From the NCBI GenBank assembly GCA_037147235.1, contig JBAWVO010000132.1, positions 1 to 16,850 of the forward strand: a DNA stretch of 16,850 nt, in the 5' to 3' direction. Numbering within the stretch: position 1 is the first letter of the stretch; the number at the start of each line of letters is the position of its first letter. Shown piece by piece: positions 6,983 through 13,830 of the stretch. Below the pieces are notes generated by a model. The model saw only the letters and a program-made list of their open reading frames with translations. It did no database searches and had not been told where the DNA came from. The position numbers and the translations under genes are program-made. The stretch comes from JANXQG01 sp037147235. Its GTDB lineage: Bacteria; Planctomycetota; Planctomycetia; Pirellulales; Thermoguttaceae.

Positions 6983-6999
6983 GAGAGTATTGTACTCTC
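6983..6999. promoter_or_regulatory. Palindrome upstream of integrase, possible operator
   Basis: GAGAGTA and TACTCTC form a perfect 7-bp inverted repeat with spacer TTG, centred ~32 bp upstream of the integrase start codon at 6959. The placement suits a repressor or excisionase site; no direct evidence. Confidence 0.35.
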
Positions 7000-7023
7000 T
7001 AATCCCTTGATTTACGGGCCGCA

Positions 7024-7040
7024 CTTCTGACCGTCAGAAG
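7024..7040. promoter_or_regulatory. Palindrome between integrase and half tRNA
   Basis: CTTCTGAC, one C, GTCAGAAG: a perfect 8-bp inverted repeat, immediately followed by the direct repeat GTAACGTAAC (7041-7050). It lies 40 bp from the tRNA fragment at 7080. Position between an integrase gene and an att-like site suggests integrase arm or Xis binding sites, as inference only. Confidence 0.35.
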
Positions 7041-7079
7041 GTAACGTAACTTGCGTTTCGGCTTAGGTTTACGATAAAG

Positions 7080-7121
7080 TGGCGGGGGCAGGATTTGAAC
7101 CTACGACCTCGAGGTTATGAG
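7080..7121 (-). tRNA. 3' half of a CAU-anticodon tRNA (partial, att-like)
   Basis: Read on the minus strand this is positions ~32-73 of a tRNA: anticodon loop CTCATAA (7115-7121, anticodon CAU at 7117-7119), 3' anticodon strand CCTCG, variable AGGTC, T arm GTAGG-TTCAAAT-CCTGC (pairs with one G-U), acceptor strand CCCCGCC and discriminator A at 7080. CCA is not encoded. The 5' half is absent: what follows on the 5' side (ATCGC) cannot pair with CCTCG and there is no D arm. Elongator tRNA-Met is most likely; tRNA-Ile2 (CAU) is possible. Such halves are the classic footprint of tyrosine-integrase insertion into tRNA genes, and a broken integrase lies 120 bp away. It is not a functional tRNA. Confidence 0.75.
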
Positions 7122-7192
7122 GCGATCCCGCAAGCCTTGCGAAAAACCCGGCAAGTATCGACGCAGTAGTATTTTACGAGAAGTCGTCCGTG

Positions 7193-7291
7193 TTTGCAAG
7201 TGCGTGCAAATACACCTGTAGAATTGCGAGGAATATGCATACTTTGGATTGTATGCGCATACAAACGATGCGTGTACATCGGTCTATAGAC
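7193..7291. repeat. Cluster of short palindromes beside the half tRNA
   Basis: Within 100 bp: TTTGCA (7193-7198) inverted against TGCAAA (7205-7210); TATGCATA (7234-7241); GTATGCGCATAC (7251-7262), whose left half also pairs with GCATAC at 7237-7242 as a hairpin; TGTACA (7274-7279); GTCTATAGAC (7282-7291). All are perfect. The density is well above what random sequence would give and the location is next to an att-like site. Confidence 0.45.
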
Positions 7292-7455
7292 ATCGAGGAA
7301 TTGCACCTCGGCGGTCATTGGCAAAGGTGATCCATCTTGACCTCTGTCGCGAACCACGGCAGGGCAGGGGGGTGATTGCCAGTGCCACGCCATCAATCGG
7401 CGAGTTATCTCCTGCCCTGGAATTTCAGGTGGATGACTGCGGCACTGTGGTTCGT

Positions 7456-7574
7456 ATCCTTCACGAAACAAAACCACCGCCCCCCGGCCAGACGCTTCGC
7501 TTGGTGGCACGCACACCTCTTGCTGGCAGCGGGAGGACTGGACCTGCGGTGGCTCCAGCGTGAGACTGGCTATC
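7456..7574 (+). repeat. Dispersed repeat, copy A
   Basis: Begins ATCCTTCACGAAAC and ends at GACTGGCTATC. Copy B at 13489-13620 has the same ends and order; the central 37 bp (7516-7552, CCTCTTGCTGG…GCGGTGG) are identical in both. Copy A is 13 bp shorter because it lacks the right arm of the TTCACGAAA palindrome seen in B. The same orientation and ~6-kb separation put the PEP-CTERM gene between the copies. Confidence 0.8.
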
Positions 7575-7869
7575 AGGTTCCCCTCCATCGCCTTCAGCCA
7601 AACCACGCTACACGGCGATAAACTCGCCGCTTGGCACATTCACCCAGAAACAACGCACCAAGATCGCCGCTTGGCACGCTCGGTGGCTCGGTATGTCGCT
7701 TCCTACGCATTCAGCTCGGAATTGGCAGGTGCCCTGGTGCCCTGGTGCATACCCATCCTTGTGGGGCAGACTCCGTCCAAGAAACGCCGCGAGCACGCAA
7801 CCTAATGATTGCTCGGCCACGTAGCACCCGCCTTGCTGTTATACTGCTCGCGGTTGAGACTGACACTAA

Positions 7870-7919
7870 CCCGAAGCGCGAGCGAGGTTGCTAAGTCGTT
7901 GCCTCGCTTGCGCTTCGGG
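7870..7919. repeat. 18-bp hairpin repeat (CCCGAAGCG type)
   Basis: CCCGAAGCGCGAGCGAGG at 7870-7887 is inverted as CCTCGCTTGCGCTTCGGG at 7902-7919, one G-T mismatch, 14-nt loop. This sequence type recurs in planctomycete intergenic regions (from general knowledge), so it supports the taxonomic call. It may be a non-autonomous palindromic element or a bidirectional terminator. Confidence 0.8.
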
Positions 7920-8141
7920 CTGGTATGGATTGGGACAATCTCAACCGCGGACAGTATAAATTCACCGACATTTCGTTCTCACAGGGGCAAGCCCAGGCGG
8001 TGGGAAGGCGTCTTTCGATTAAATCGACAAACCGCAATCCGGGGGCATTGGAACAAGAAGTATTCCCCTCCCCTCCCCTCCTCATTCATTCCTTTTCGTC
8101 TGTTTCGTGGTCCTCTTGGCCCTTTCCATGCAGAAAAATTA

Positions 8142-8170
8142 TTGACTTTTGCGGATATTTCTGCTCTAAT
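8142..8170 (+). promoter_or_regulatory. Sigma-70-like promoter of the PEP-CTERM gene
   Basis: TTGACT (8142-8147) and TCTAAT (8165-8170) each match the consensus at 5 of 6 positions and are separated by an ideal 17 bp. Transcription would start near 8177, giving a ~195-nt leader before the ATG at 8373. Immediate upstream DNA is A/T-rich (GCAGAAAAATTA). No other promoter of this quality is visible in the region. Confidence 0.6.
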
Positions 8171-8177
8171 AAGGGGT

Positions 8178-8372
8178 GATACATATCGGCAGACTCAAGT
8201 TCGGAGTGGGGCTCCCTGACTACTGCTGTAAGCATCTGTGGAAAGGCTAAGTACTTATGACCCTGTCGAAAAGCCCAACCGAAGGTCTCCTGACGCGTTG
8301 GAAGACCTTCGGTATCGGCGTGGCTCGGTGGAGATCGGCTATATAACAGGTGAATTTTCTGGGGGTGTTGTC
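8178..8372 (+). promoter_or_regulatory. Long structured 5' leader, possible riboswitch
   Basis: The leader contains an 11-bp perfect hairpin, ACCGAAGGTCT (8278-8288) with AGACCTTCGGT (8303-8313), 14-nt loop. Outer elements CCTGT (8263-8267) and ACAGG (8346-8350) can enclose it, and ATCGGC occurs twice after it. The block order AAAGGCTAA (8242-8250), GTCGAAAAGCCC (8265-8276), variable hairpin, ATCGGCGTGGCTCGG (8314-8328) recalls the layout of c-di-GMP-I (GEMM) riboswitches, but the first helix is poor and conserved bases deviate. The start codon follows GGGGG at -14 to -10. Regulation is inferred from structure and length only. Confidence 0.35.
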
Positions 8373-11300
8373 ATGAAGAACCCGATTCGGCTGGGAAGCC
8401 TGTTGTCTGTTCTTATGTTTTCACTGGTGCTGTTGGCCCTGCTGGCGAGTGCGCGGGCCTGGGTGGATATTAACATCAACACCGACTACAGCGGGAGTGC
8501 GAGCAGCCTTGATCTCGCCAACGCCCCCGGCGGCGACTGGGGTGTGAACAGGCTTAACCTGGGTGCTGGTGCCACCGGTAAAACCATTTCAATCACCAGC
8601 GGTACGCTCACAGGGATCGGGCCACCTCGTGTTGGCAACACCAAATACACGGCCCTCAGCATAGGCGGCAACAACAACACGATCACCATCGACGGCCCCA
8701 CGACGATGCTTCATGATGCGAGTAACATGAATTGGGATCAGGCCGCATTCCGAATGAGTGGCACCAACACCAAGTTGGTTGTCCAAAATAGCGGTACTTT
8801 CCTGGAGGACGGCTGTACGCGATTTTGGGACACAACCCTGCTTCGCGTCACAGGTGCCGGTTCGGTGGCACACCTCGATTCTGGCAACAATGATGGTGTC
8901 GAGCGCGTAAATGGCATCCCCAGGATCCAGGTTGACAACGGCGGTGTCCTGTACGCGGGGTCGTTTACATACACGGACGGTGCCAACAGCGGCTTTGCTG
9001 GAAACTGGCAGGGAACCAGCCCAACCGATTATGCAATCACTGTTGACGGCCCCAACTCGGTCGTTTCCACCAAGGGCTTTCAGTGGATGGACGCGGGGAG
9101 AACGAACGGAATTCTTCATGCCACCAACGGAGGTGCTCTGGAGTTATTGGCCTCGTTGAAATGGGACTACACCAATAATAACAAGGCTAACTTTGCCCAC
9201 ATTAATATTGATGGCGGCGGGCTGTCGTATAAGAATTGTGGGGCAACTGTGAACATGAACGGGAACCAGGAACCCACTGCAGAACCGGACCCGAGCGATT
9301 TCATGTATACAGGAAGTAACTTCTTCCGACTCAATAATTCCACCGCGGTCGATACCGGCAGCTATATGCTCGCCAGCAACCTTGGCGCAAAGAATTACAC
9401 CCGGCTAGAAATGACCAACGGGACCACTTCGGTCGCTCGAGCGATCACTGTTGACGGCGAGAACGGCGGCTCGATGCGGTTCGACAGCACTGCGGCTACG
9501 ATCTCCGCTGGCGTGACGCTATTAGGCACGTCAACGCTGGAGGCGACCGGTACTCCTTCAAAGCTAACGGCAGTCATTTCCGGTAGCGGCAGCCTGAACA
9601 AGGCCGGAACCGGCACGCTGGCCCTTGCCAGCTCGAATACCTACACCGGCGGCACAATGATCGCGGCCGGTGTGTTGATGGCGGGCAACAATAGTGCCTT
9701 TGGCACCAATAACGATATGACCCTGAGCGGCGGAACCTTGGATCTTTACGGGTTCAACTCGATCGTCAAAGCCCTCAATGGTGGCACGGGTGCGATTGGA
9801 AACTCGCAGACTTCGAGCAATTCGCTGCTCACGGTCACCAGCGGCGGTACGTTCGGCGGAAACATTCAAGACCACAATGGCGGAGGAAACTCGCCCTTGG
9901 CCATGATGTTGACGGGCGGTGCGCTAACGCTCGGCGGCTCGAACACCTACACCGGTCCGACGACCGTCAGTGCCGGCACGCTCAATGTTACTGGCTCACT
10001 GGCGGCTGACTCGGCCGTTGCGGTACACGATGGCGGCAAACTGAGCTGCATCGGCACCATCTTTGGATCCGTTGTTGTACACGGGGGCGGCAAGTTAGGT
10101 GGTACCGGCACCATCTCTGGGCCGGTTACTGTCTTCGGCGGAACGACACCCGCCACATACGGTGTGATTGACTTGGTGGACGGCAGTATCGGAACCCTCA
10201 ACCTGGGTAACACGCTCGACTTGAGCGTGGGTAGCAACCACTCGCTGCTGAACCTGGAATACGGCACCAGCGGCAACAGCTTTAGCTTTGATCGCATCAC
10301 GACCGCGGGTGCTTTGGCACTGAGTGGCAGCGGTGTCCTTGTCAGTCTCACCGCATTGGGCACAACGCCTGTCGATGGCACCTATACTATTTTGAGCGCA
10401 GCGAGCGGCGTAACGGCCAACTTTACGTTTGATGGCACAAGCACCGTTCTTACCCGTGATGGAAAAACGTATACCCTGAGTACGGTTGGCGGTAGGCTGG
10501 AACAGATTACCATAGGAGATGCCAGCAACAACTCGAAACTCTGGGTGGGAGCAGAGCCTAGTGGCTCCTTGGCAAGTTCGGCCAGCCATAGCTTCGGCCG
10601 CATTTTGTTGAGCAGCACGCAGTCTACGACTATCATTCTGAATTACAGCGGAAGCGACGCAGCCACCACCAACGCCTCAGTAACCGCAACCGGGGGTGCC
10701 ACGACGACCACTTCCGGCGGTACCATCAGCAACTTGTCGCCCATCAATGTCACGCTGAGCACGGGCACCTTGGGCGTCACCAGCGGCACGGTCACAATTG
10801 ACAATTTGGCCACGGCTAATAATGGCGAAGGCACCGGCAATCACAACGGCAACGCCGTGATCACGGTAGACGGCACCGTGGTGGCTCAGCGTATGTTTAC
10901 TGACACCTCTGCGATCCTGGGCCGGTTCCTGGCGGACGGAACTGGTAGTAAAGTATTGTCTGTCTCCAGTGCGGGAGCGAACCTCGTGACGACCAACGGC
11001 ACATTGTCCAGTTTTACCGGAACCAACGACAATAACATCGGGCTAACCAGCTTGAATTCCTTGATTTTCAGCGGGACTGGTGCTAACCAAAAAGCCGAAT
11101 TTAGCCTTGGCAGTTCGGCGAGCAAGACCGGTCTGCTGAGCTACAGCTTTACGACGACCGTCACCGATGAATTCAGCACCGTTATCCCCTCCTATCCACT
11201 GGTTCTTACTGGAACAGGAACGGCAGTGGCTAGTCGCAAGGTGCTAGATACCATGACGGACCTTGGCACATACCACGCTGGAGCAACCTTCAGTAAGCCG

Positions 11301-12929
11301 TCCAACAGCTTCAGTTATAGCTACAGCAACGGCATCATCGACGGCATTCATAGCAATACCGAGGACGCGAGAGTCGCAACGTATGCCTCTACTGAGAAAT
11401 TTGACGAAGGCGACGGCTTCACGTTCTCTTCTGAAGCACAGAGCATATCCTCTTCCTTAGGCTTCTCGGGAACCTTTAGCGGGACCGCAGTTAAATCCAG
11501 GACCGACAGCACCACCTTCAAACTCGCTGTCACTCCTGAACTTTCCGGTGGCACCACGGCCAACGCGGGCTTCAGCATCAACGTCTACTCCGGCAATATG
11601 GCCTGGAGTAGTTCCAGTGGAAACTGGGTTACGGGTAGCAAATGGGTCGACAAGACTTTGAATGACGCCGATGGTTCGCACGTTGCCCCTGGATTGGATG
11701 AAAACACTGCTTTTAAGGGTACCGACACGGCAGCTTTCAATGGCACCGGCGCGAACGCGTCTGAGACAGCTACGGTAATCGACCTGAGCAGCGTGAACCC
11801 GAGCCTGGCAACCTTGAGCTTCAGCAATTCGGGCTACAGACTCACCGGCGGCAGCCTGACGATGTTTGACAGCAGTGATGGCAGCAGGGCCACCATAAAT
11901 GTCTCCGGCGGGACGGACACGATCGCCAGCTTGTTGTCCTTGGCCGGCACCACGGAAATGACCGTGGATAGCACAGGGCGATTGAACATCACTGGCAATA
12001 TCCACGGGATAGGCGCACTGCTGAAGGAAGGTGCCGGGATATTAGTCCTCAGCGGCAGCAACGAGTATACCGGTGGCACGATCGTGACAGCCGGCACGGT
12101 GGTACAGGCATCCCGTGCGTCCTTACCTGAAGGGCAGAGCTTGACCATCGGCGCGGGCGGCACGCTGATCTTTGACCCCTCACCGATCAAGGATGTAGTA
12201 AGCGGCCCGATCGTATGGAAGTTGGCTGAAAGCGGAAACTGGAGTGATCCGAACAAGTGGACGGGCGGCGTGCCTCAGTTCGCTGATGCAGAGGCGGTGA
12301 TCAATGTGCCGACTAGTGGCACCTTGACCATTACACTCGACGTTCCCGAGACAATCGGCACGCTGATTCTGGGCAATTCGGGCGACATCACCAAAGGTTA
12401 CACGCTGAGTGGCACGAGTACGAACGCATTGACCCTGAACAATTTCGGCAACAATGCTACGATCACGGTAGAAAACGGCACGCATGTTATTCAAGCGACA
12501 GTCGATCTGACCAGCGGTCTTGTGGTGAGCGGCAGCGGAACGTTGGCCTTTGGCAGTTCCAGTAGCATTACGGGTGCCGGACCGTTGACCATGAACGGCA
12601 CGGGAACCTTGATTTTGAGCGGCAGCAACGACTATGTCGGAGGCACGTTTGTGACTGCCGGCACGATGGTCCAGACTTCGCGTGCGTCCTTGCCCGAAGG
12701 GCAAAGCTTAACCATTCGTGCGGGCGCGACGTTCATCTACGATCCCTCGTTTCCCACCCGTGCCGGGCCGATGGTTCGACTCGCTGGGCCAGTCTCCTTC
12801 CTGACATCCCCGCTTGCGGCAGGGCCAGTCAGCATGACCCTCAATCCAGTCCCCGAGCCGAGCACCCTTGCTCTCTTGGTGGCCGGGCTGGTGGTTGGGG
12901 TCGGAGCGTGGAGGAAGAGGAAAAAATAG
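8373..12929 (+). CDS. Beta-strand-repeat surface protein with PEP-CTERM tail
   Basis: A 1518-aa exported protein. Residues 1-29 are a signal peptide (MKNPIRLGS, hydrophobic core, cleavage after ASARA). The body is Gly/Ser/Thr/Asn-rich beta-helix sequence. Autotransporter-associated repeats of the form GTLxLxGSNxYTGGTxVxAGTL occur near residues 412, 515, 1222 and 1411. A different central domain (~710-1075) lies between the second and third. Two copies of a larger module (…SGNWxxxxKW…, then a strand ladder, then the repeat and ASLPEGQSLTI) follow. The C-terminus is a PEP-CTERM signal: VPEPST at 1493, a hydrophobic helix, then RKRKK, implying sorting by an exosortase encoded elsewhere. ATG 8373 is preferred over an in-frame GTG at 8238 because the signal peptide starts there and the upstream stretch forms leader hairpins. 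Likely cell-surface or matrix protein; ligand unknown. Confidence 0.9.
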   Translation: MKNPIRLGSLLSVLMFSLVLLALLASARAWVDININTDYSGSASSLDLANAPGGDWGVNRLNLGAGATGKTISITSGTLTGIGPPRVGNTKYTALSIGGNNNTITIDGPTTMLHDASNMNWDQAAFRMSGTNTKLVVQNSGTFLEDGCTRFWDTTLLRVTGAGSVAHLDSGNNDGVERVNGIPRIQVDNGGVLYAGSFTYTDGANSGFAGNWQGTSPTDYAITVDGPNSVVSTKGFQWMDAGRTNGILHATNGGALELLASLKWDYTNNNKANFAHINIDGGGLSYKNCGATVNMNGNQEPTAEPDPSDFMYTGSNFFRLNNSTAVDTGSYMLASNLGAKNYTRLEMTNGTTSVARAITVDGENGGSMRFDSTAATISAGVTLLGTSTLEATGTPSKLTAVISGSGSLNKAGTGTLALASSNTYTGGTMIAAGVLMAGNNSAFGTNNDMTLSGGTLDLYGFNSIVKALNGGTGAIGNSQTSSNSLLTVTSGGTFGGNIQDHNGGGNSPLAMMLTGGALTLGGSNTYTGPTTVSAGTLNVTGSLAADSAVAVHDGGKLSCIGTIFGSVVVHGGGKLGGTGTISGPVTVFGGTTPATYGVIDLVDGSIGTLNLGNTLDLSVGSNHSLLNLEYGTSGNSFSFDRITTAGALALSGSGVLVSLTALGTTPVDGTYTILSAASGVTANFTFDGTSTVLTRDGKTYTLSTVGGRLEQITIGDASNNSKLWVGAEPSGSLASSASHSFGRILLSSTQSTTIILNYSGSDAATTNASVTATGGATTTTSGGTISNLSPINVTLSTGTLGVTSGTVTIDNLATANNGEGTGNHNGNAVITVDGTVVAQRMFTDTSAILGRFLADGTGSKVLSVSSAGANLVTTNGTLSSFTGTNDNNIGLTSLNSLIFSGTGANQKAEFSLGSSASKTGLLSYSFTTTVTDEFSTVIPSYPLVLTGTGTAVASRKVLDTMTDLGTYHAGATFSKPSNSFSYSYSNGIIDGIHSNTEDARVATYASTEKFDEGDGFTFSSEAQSISSSLGFSGTFSGTAVKSRTDSTTFKLAVTPELSGGTTANAGFSINVYSGNMAWSSSSGNWVTGSKWVDKTLNDADGSHVAPGLDENTAFKGTDTAAFNGTGANASETATVIDLSSVNPSLATLSFSNSGYRLTGGSLTMFDSSDGSRATINVSGGTDTIASLLSLAGTTEMTVDSTGRLNITGNIHGIGALLKEGAGILVLSGSNEYTGGTIVTAGTVVQASRASLPEGQSLTIGAGGTLIFDPSPIKDVVSGPIVWKLAESGNWSDPNKWTGGVPQFADAEAVINVPTSGTLTITLDVPETIGTLILGNSGDITKGYTLSGTSTNALTLNNFGNNATITVENGTHVIQATVDLTSGLVVSGSGTLAFGSSSSITGAGPLTMNGTGTLILSGSNDYVGGTFVTAGTMVQTSRASLPEGQSLTIRAGATFIYDPSFPTRAGPMVRLAGPVSFLTSPLAAGPVSMTLNPVPEPSTLALLVAGLVVGVGAWRKRKK
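12036..12180 (+). repeat. Internal coding repeat, unit 1
   Basis: Encodes GILVLSGSNEYTGGTIVTAG followed by TVVQASRASLPEGQSLTI and a DPS motif. Unit 2 at 12603-12745 encodes nearly the same peptide, while many third codon positions differ, so the duplication is old and under protein-level selection. Confidence 0.8.
12603..12745 (+). repeat. Internal coding repeat, unit 2
   Basis: Encodes GTLILSGSNDYVGGTFVTAG followed by TMVQTSRASLPEGQSLTI and YDPS. It is offset by ~565 bp from unit 1. It forms the last repeat before the PEP-CTERM tail. Confidence 0.8.
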
Positions 12930-13001
12930 ATTACAAATTGAAGATTCGGAGTTCGGCATGGGGTTTCCGACCTCGACGACAACTGAGTACTGACAACCAT
13001 T

Positions 13002-13059
13002 CCGGCTGTCACGGCAGGCTTTCCCGAGCTTGGATCTGCCGTGGCAGCCGGTTCTTTTT
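13002..13059 (+). terminator. Rho-independent terminator of the PEP-CTERM gene
   Basis: CCGGCTGTCACGGCAG (13002-13017) pairs with CTGCCGTGGCAGCCGG (13036-13051) over 16 bp with one U-G pair; the 18-nt loop is followed directly by TTCTTTTT (13052-13059). It lies 73 bp after the stop at 12929. Confidence 0.8.
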
Positions 13060-13101
13060 GGACGGCGATCTGGTAGTATCATTATTTCAGCGTTCGGATC
13101 A

Positions 13102-13299
13102 CCGGCATAGCTCGGGAGACAGTACCAGGAGCGTTATGTCACGCTTCCGCAATTTGGCAAGTAGCTCTTCGTGGCTGATGAGCCCGTCCGTCAGTCGTTG
13201 CGCGCGTCGGTCACCCCAAACAACTTCGCCAATTCCGTACACTAGCGGAAATCCTCGGGAAATACTGTATTTTACGGGCTGTTTCTCGTTTCCTGTCGG
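13102..13299 (-). pseudogene. Possible gene remnant
   Basis: A minus-strand frame between a TAG (13300-13302) and a TGA (13099-13101) reads protein-like: FPLVYGIGEVVWGDRRAQRL, then LISHEELLAKLRKRDITLLV and LSPELCR. It has no ATG; a GTG occurs near its middle. Helix-forming, charge-patterned sequence suggests a decayed coding segment, but 66 open codons can arise by chance. No family recognised. Confidence 0.15.
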
Positions 13300-13488
13300 C
13301 TAGTTGTTCAGGTGTAGTTAGGTGTAAAAAGAGGCGTTTCGAGTGTCTTTGACACCCGCGATCTTTTCCCCCATTGGACACTTCCGCGAACCGCTCAGAA
13401 AGATTTTGAGTCAACCAACCCGGGCCGTCGAGCATGTCGGCGTCGAGAGGCCGGAGATCGTCGAGTATGTCTAGCGGAACCGCCGCGG

Positions 13489-13620
13489 ATCCTTCACGAA
13501 ACGAATTTCGTGAACTCCCCCTCCGCCCCCCGCCAGCCGCTTCGCTCGCATGGCGCGCACGCCTCTTGCTGGCAGCGGGAGGACTGGACCTGCGGTGGTT
13601 CCAGCGTGAAACCGGCTATC
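13489..13620 (+). repeat. Dispersed repeat, copy B
   Basis: Same ends and order as copy A (7456-7574); the 37-bp core is at 13562-13598. Near its left end it contains a perfect palindrome, TTCACGAAA (13493-13501), spacer CGAA, TTTCGTGAA (13506-13514); copy A keeps only the left arm. Confidence 0.8.
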
Positions 13621-13764
13621 TGGCCTCAAACCCAACACACGCTGGCGGCTGGGCCTTTTTCGCGCAGACTTTCCCTCCGCGAGTGGCCAACCAGATTGGA
13701 TCACTTGGGTGGACGCCAAGGGGCCTAAGCCTGATTTCCACATGGCCGATTGTTCGGAACATGC

Positions 13765-13792
13765 TTGCACGGAAAGGAAAAGAAGTTATATT
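13765..13792 (+). promoter_or_regulatory. Putative promoter of the glycosidase-like operon
   Basis: TTGCAC (13765-13770), 16-bp spacer, TATATT (13787-13792; 5 of 6 consensus bases). The start site would be near 13799, about 30 nt before the ATG. The -35 match is weak. Confidence 0.4.
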
Positions 13793-13830
13793 AGTGTGGT
13801 CTGGTTTGAGCAAAAAAAGGAGTACGAATC

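Larger units (their letters stand above)
6975..8141. other. Gene-poor recombined intergenic region
   Basis: About 1.2 kb in which I find no convincing gene. Open frames here (the longest is 174 codons, minus strand, 7115-7639) start or end inside repeats or the half tRNA and have no protein-like composition. From left to right it holds integrase-side palindromes, the half tRNA, a palindrome cluster (7193-7291), an inverted repeat CAGGGCAGG/CCTGCCCTG (7360-7368 and 7411-7419), dispersed repeat copy A (7456-7574), two TCGCCGCTTGGCAC copies 40 bp apart (7624-7637, 7664-7677), a large hairpin repeat (7870-7919), the palindrome TCGATT-A-AATCGA (8015-8027) and a C-rich tract (8065-8083). Confidence 0.6.
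12930..13830. other. Intergenic region, 0.9 kb
   Basis: It holds the terminator, a minus-strand open stretch at 13099-13299 that may be a gene remnant, dispersed repeat copy B and the promoter of the next gene. The longer open frames (12908-13303 +, 13434-13952 +, 13471-13770 -) overlap the terminator or repeat B, lack ribosome binding sites and show no family features, so I do not call them. Confidence 0.55.

Noticed and set aside
7080..7150. Complete tRNA gene
   Set aside because: The D arm, acceptor 5' strand and 5' anticodon strand are absent upstream of the anticodon loop.
7115..7639. 174-codon minus-strand ORF
   Set aside because: It runs through the tRNA half, palindromes and repeat copy A; composition is not protein-like and there is no ribosome binding site.
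8238..8372. 45-residue N-terminal extension of the PEP-CTERM protein
   Set aside because: It would place the signal peptide internally, starts at GTG, and corresponds to hairpin-forming leader DNA.
11457..12005. 182-codon minus-strand ORF and similar long ones opposite the PEP-CTERM gene
   Set aside because: They are shadows of the Gly/Ser/Thr-rich coding frame on the + strand; no family features.
12908..13303. 131-codon + strand ORF after the PEP-CTERM gene
   Set aside because: It starts inside the PEP-CTERM gene and crosses the strong terminator hairpin; sequence is Ser/Arg-rich low complexity.
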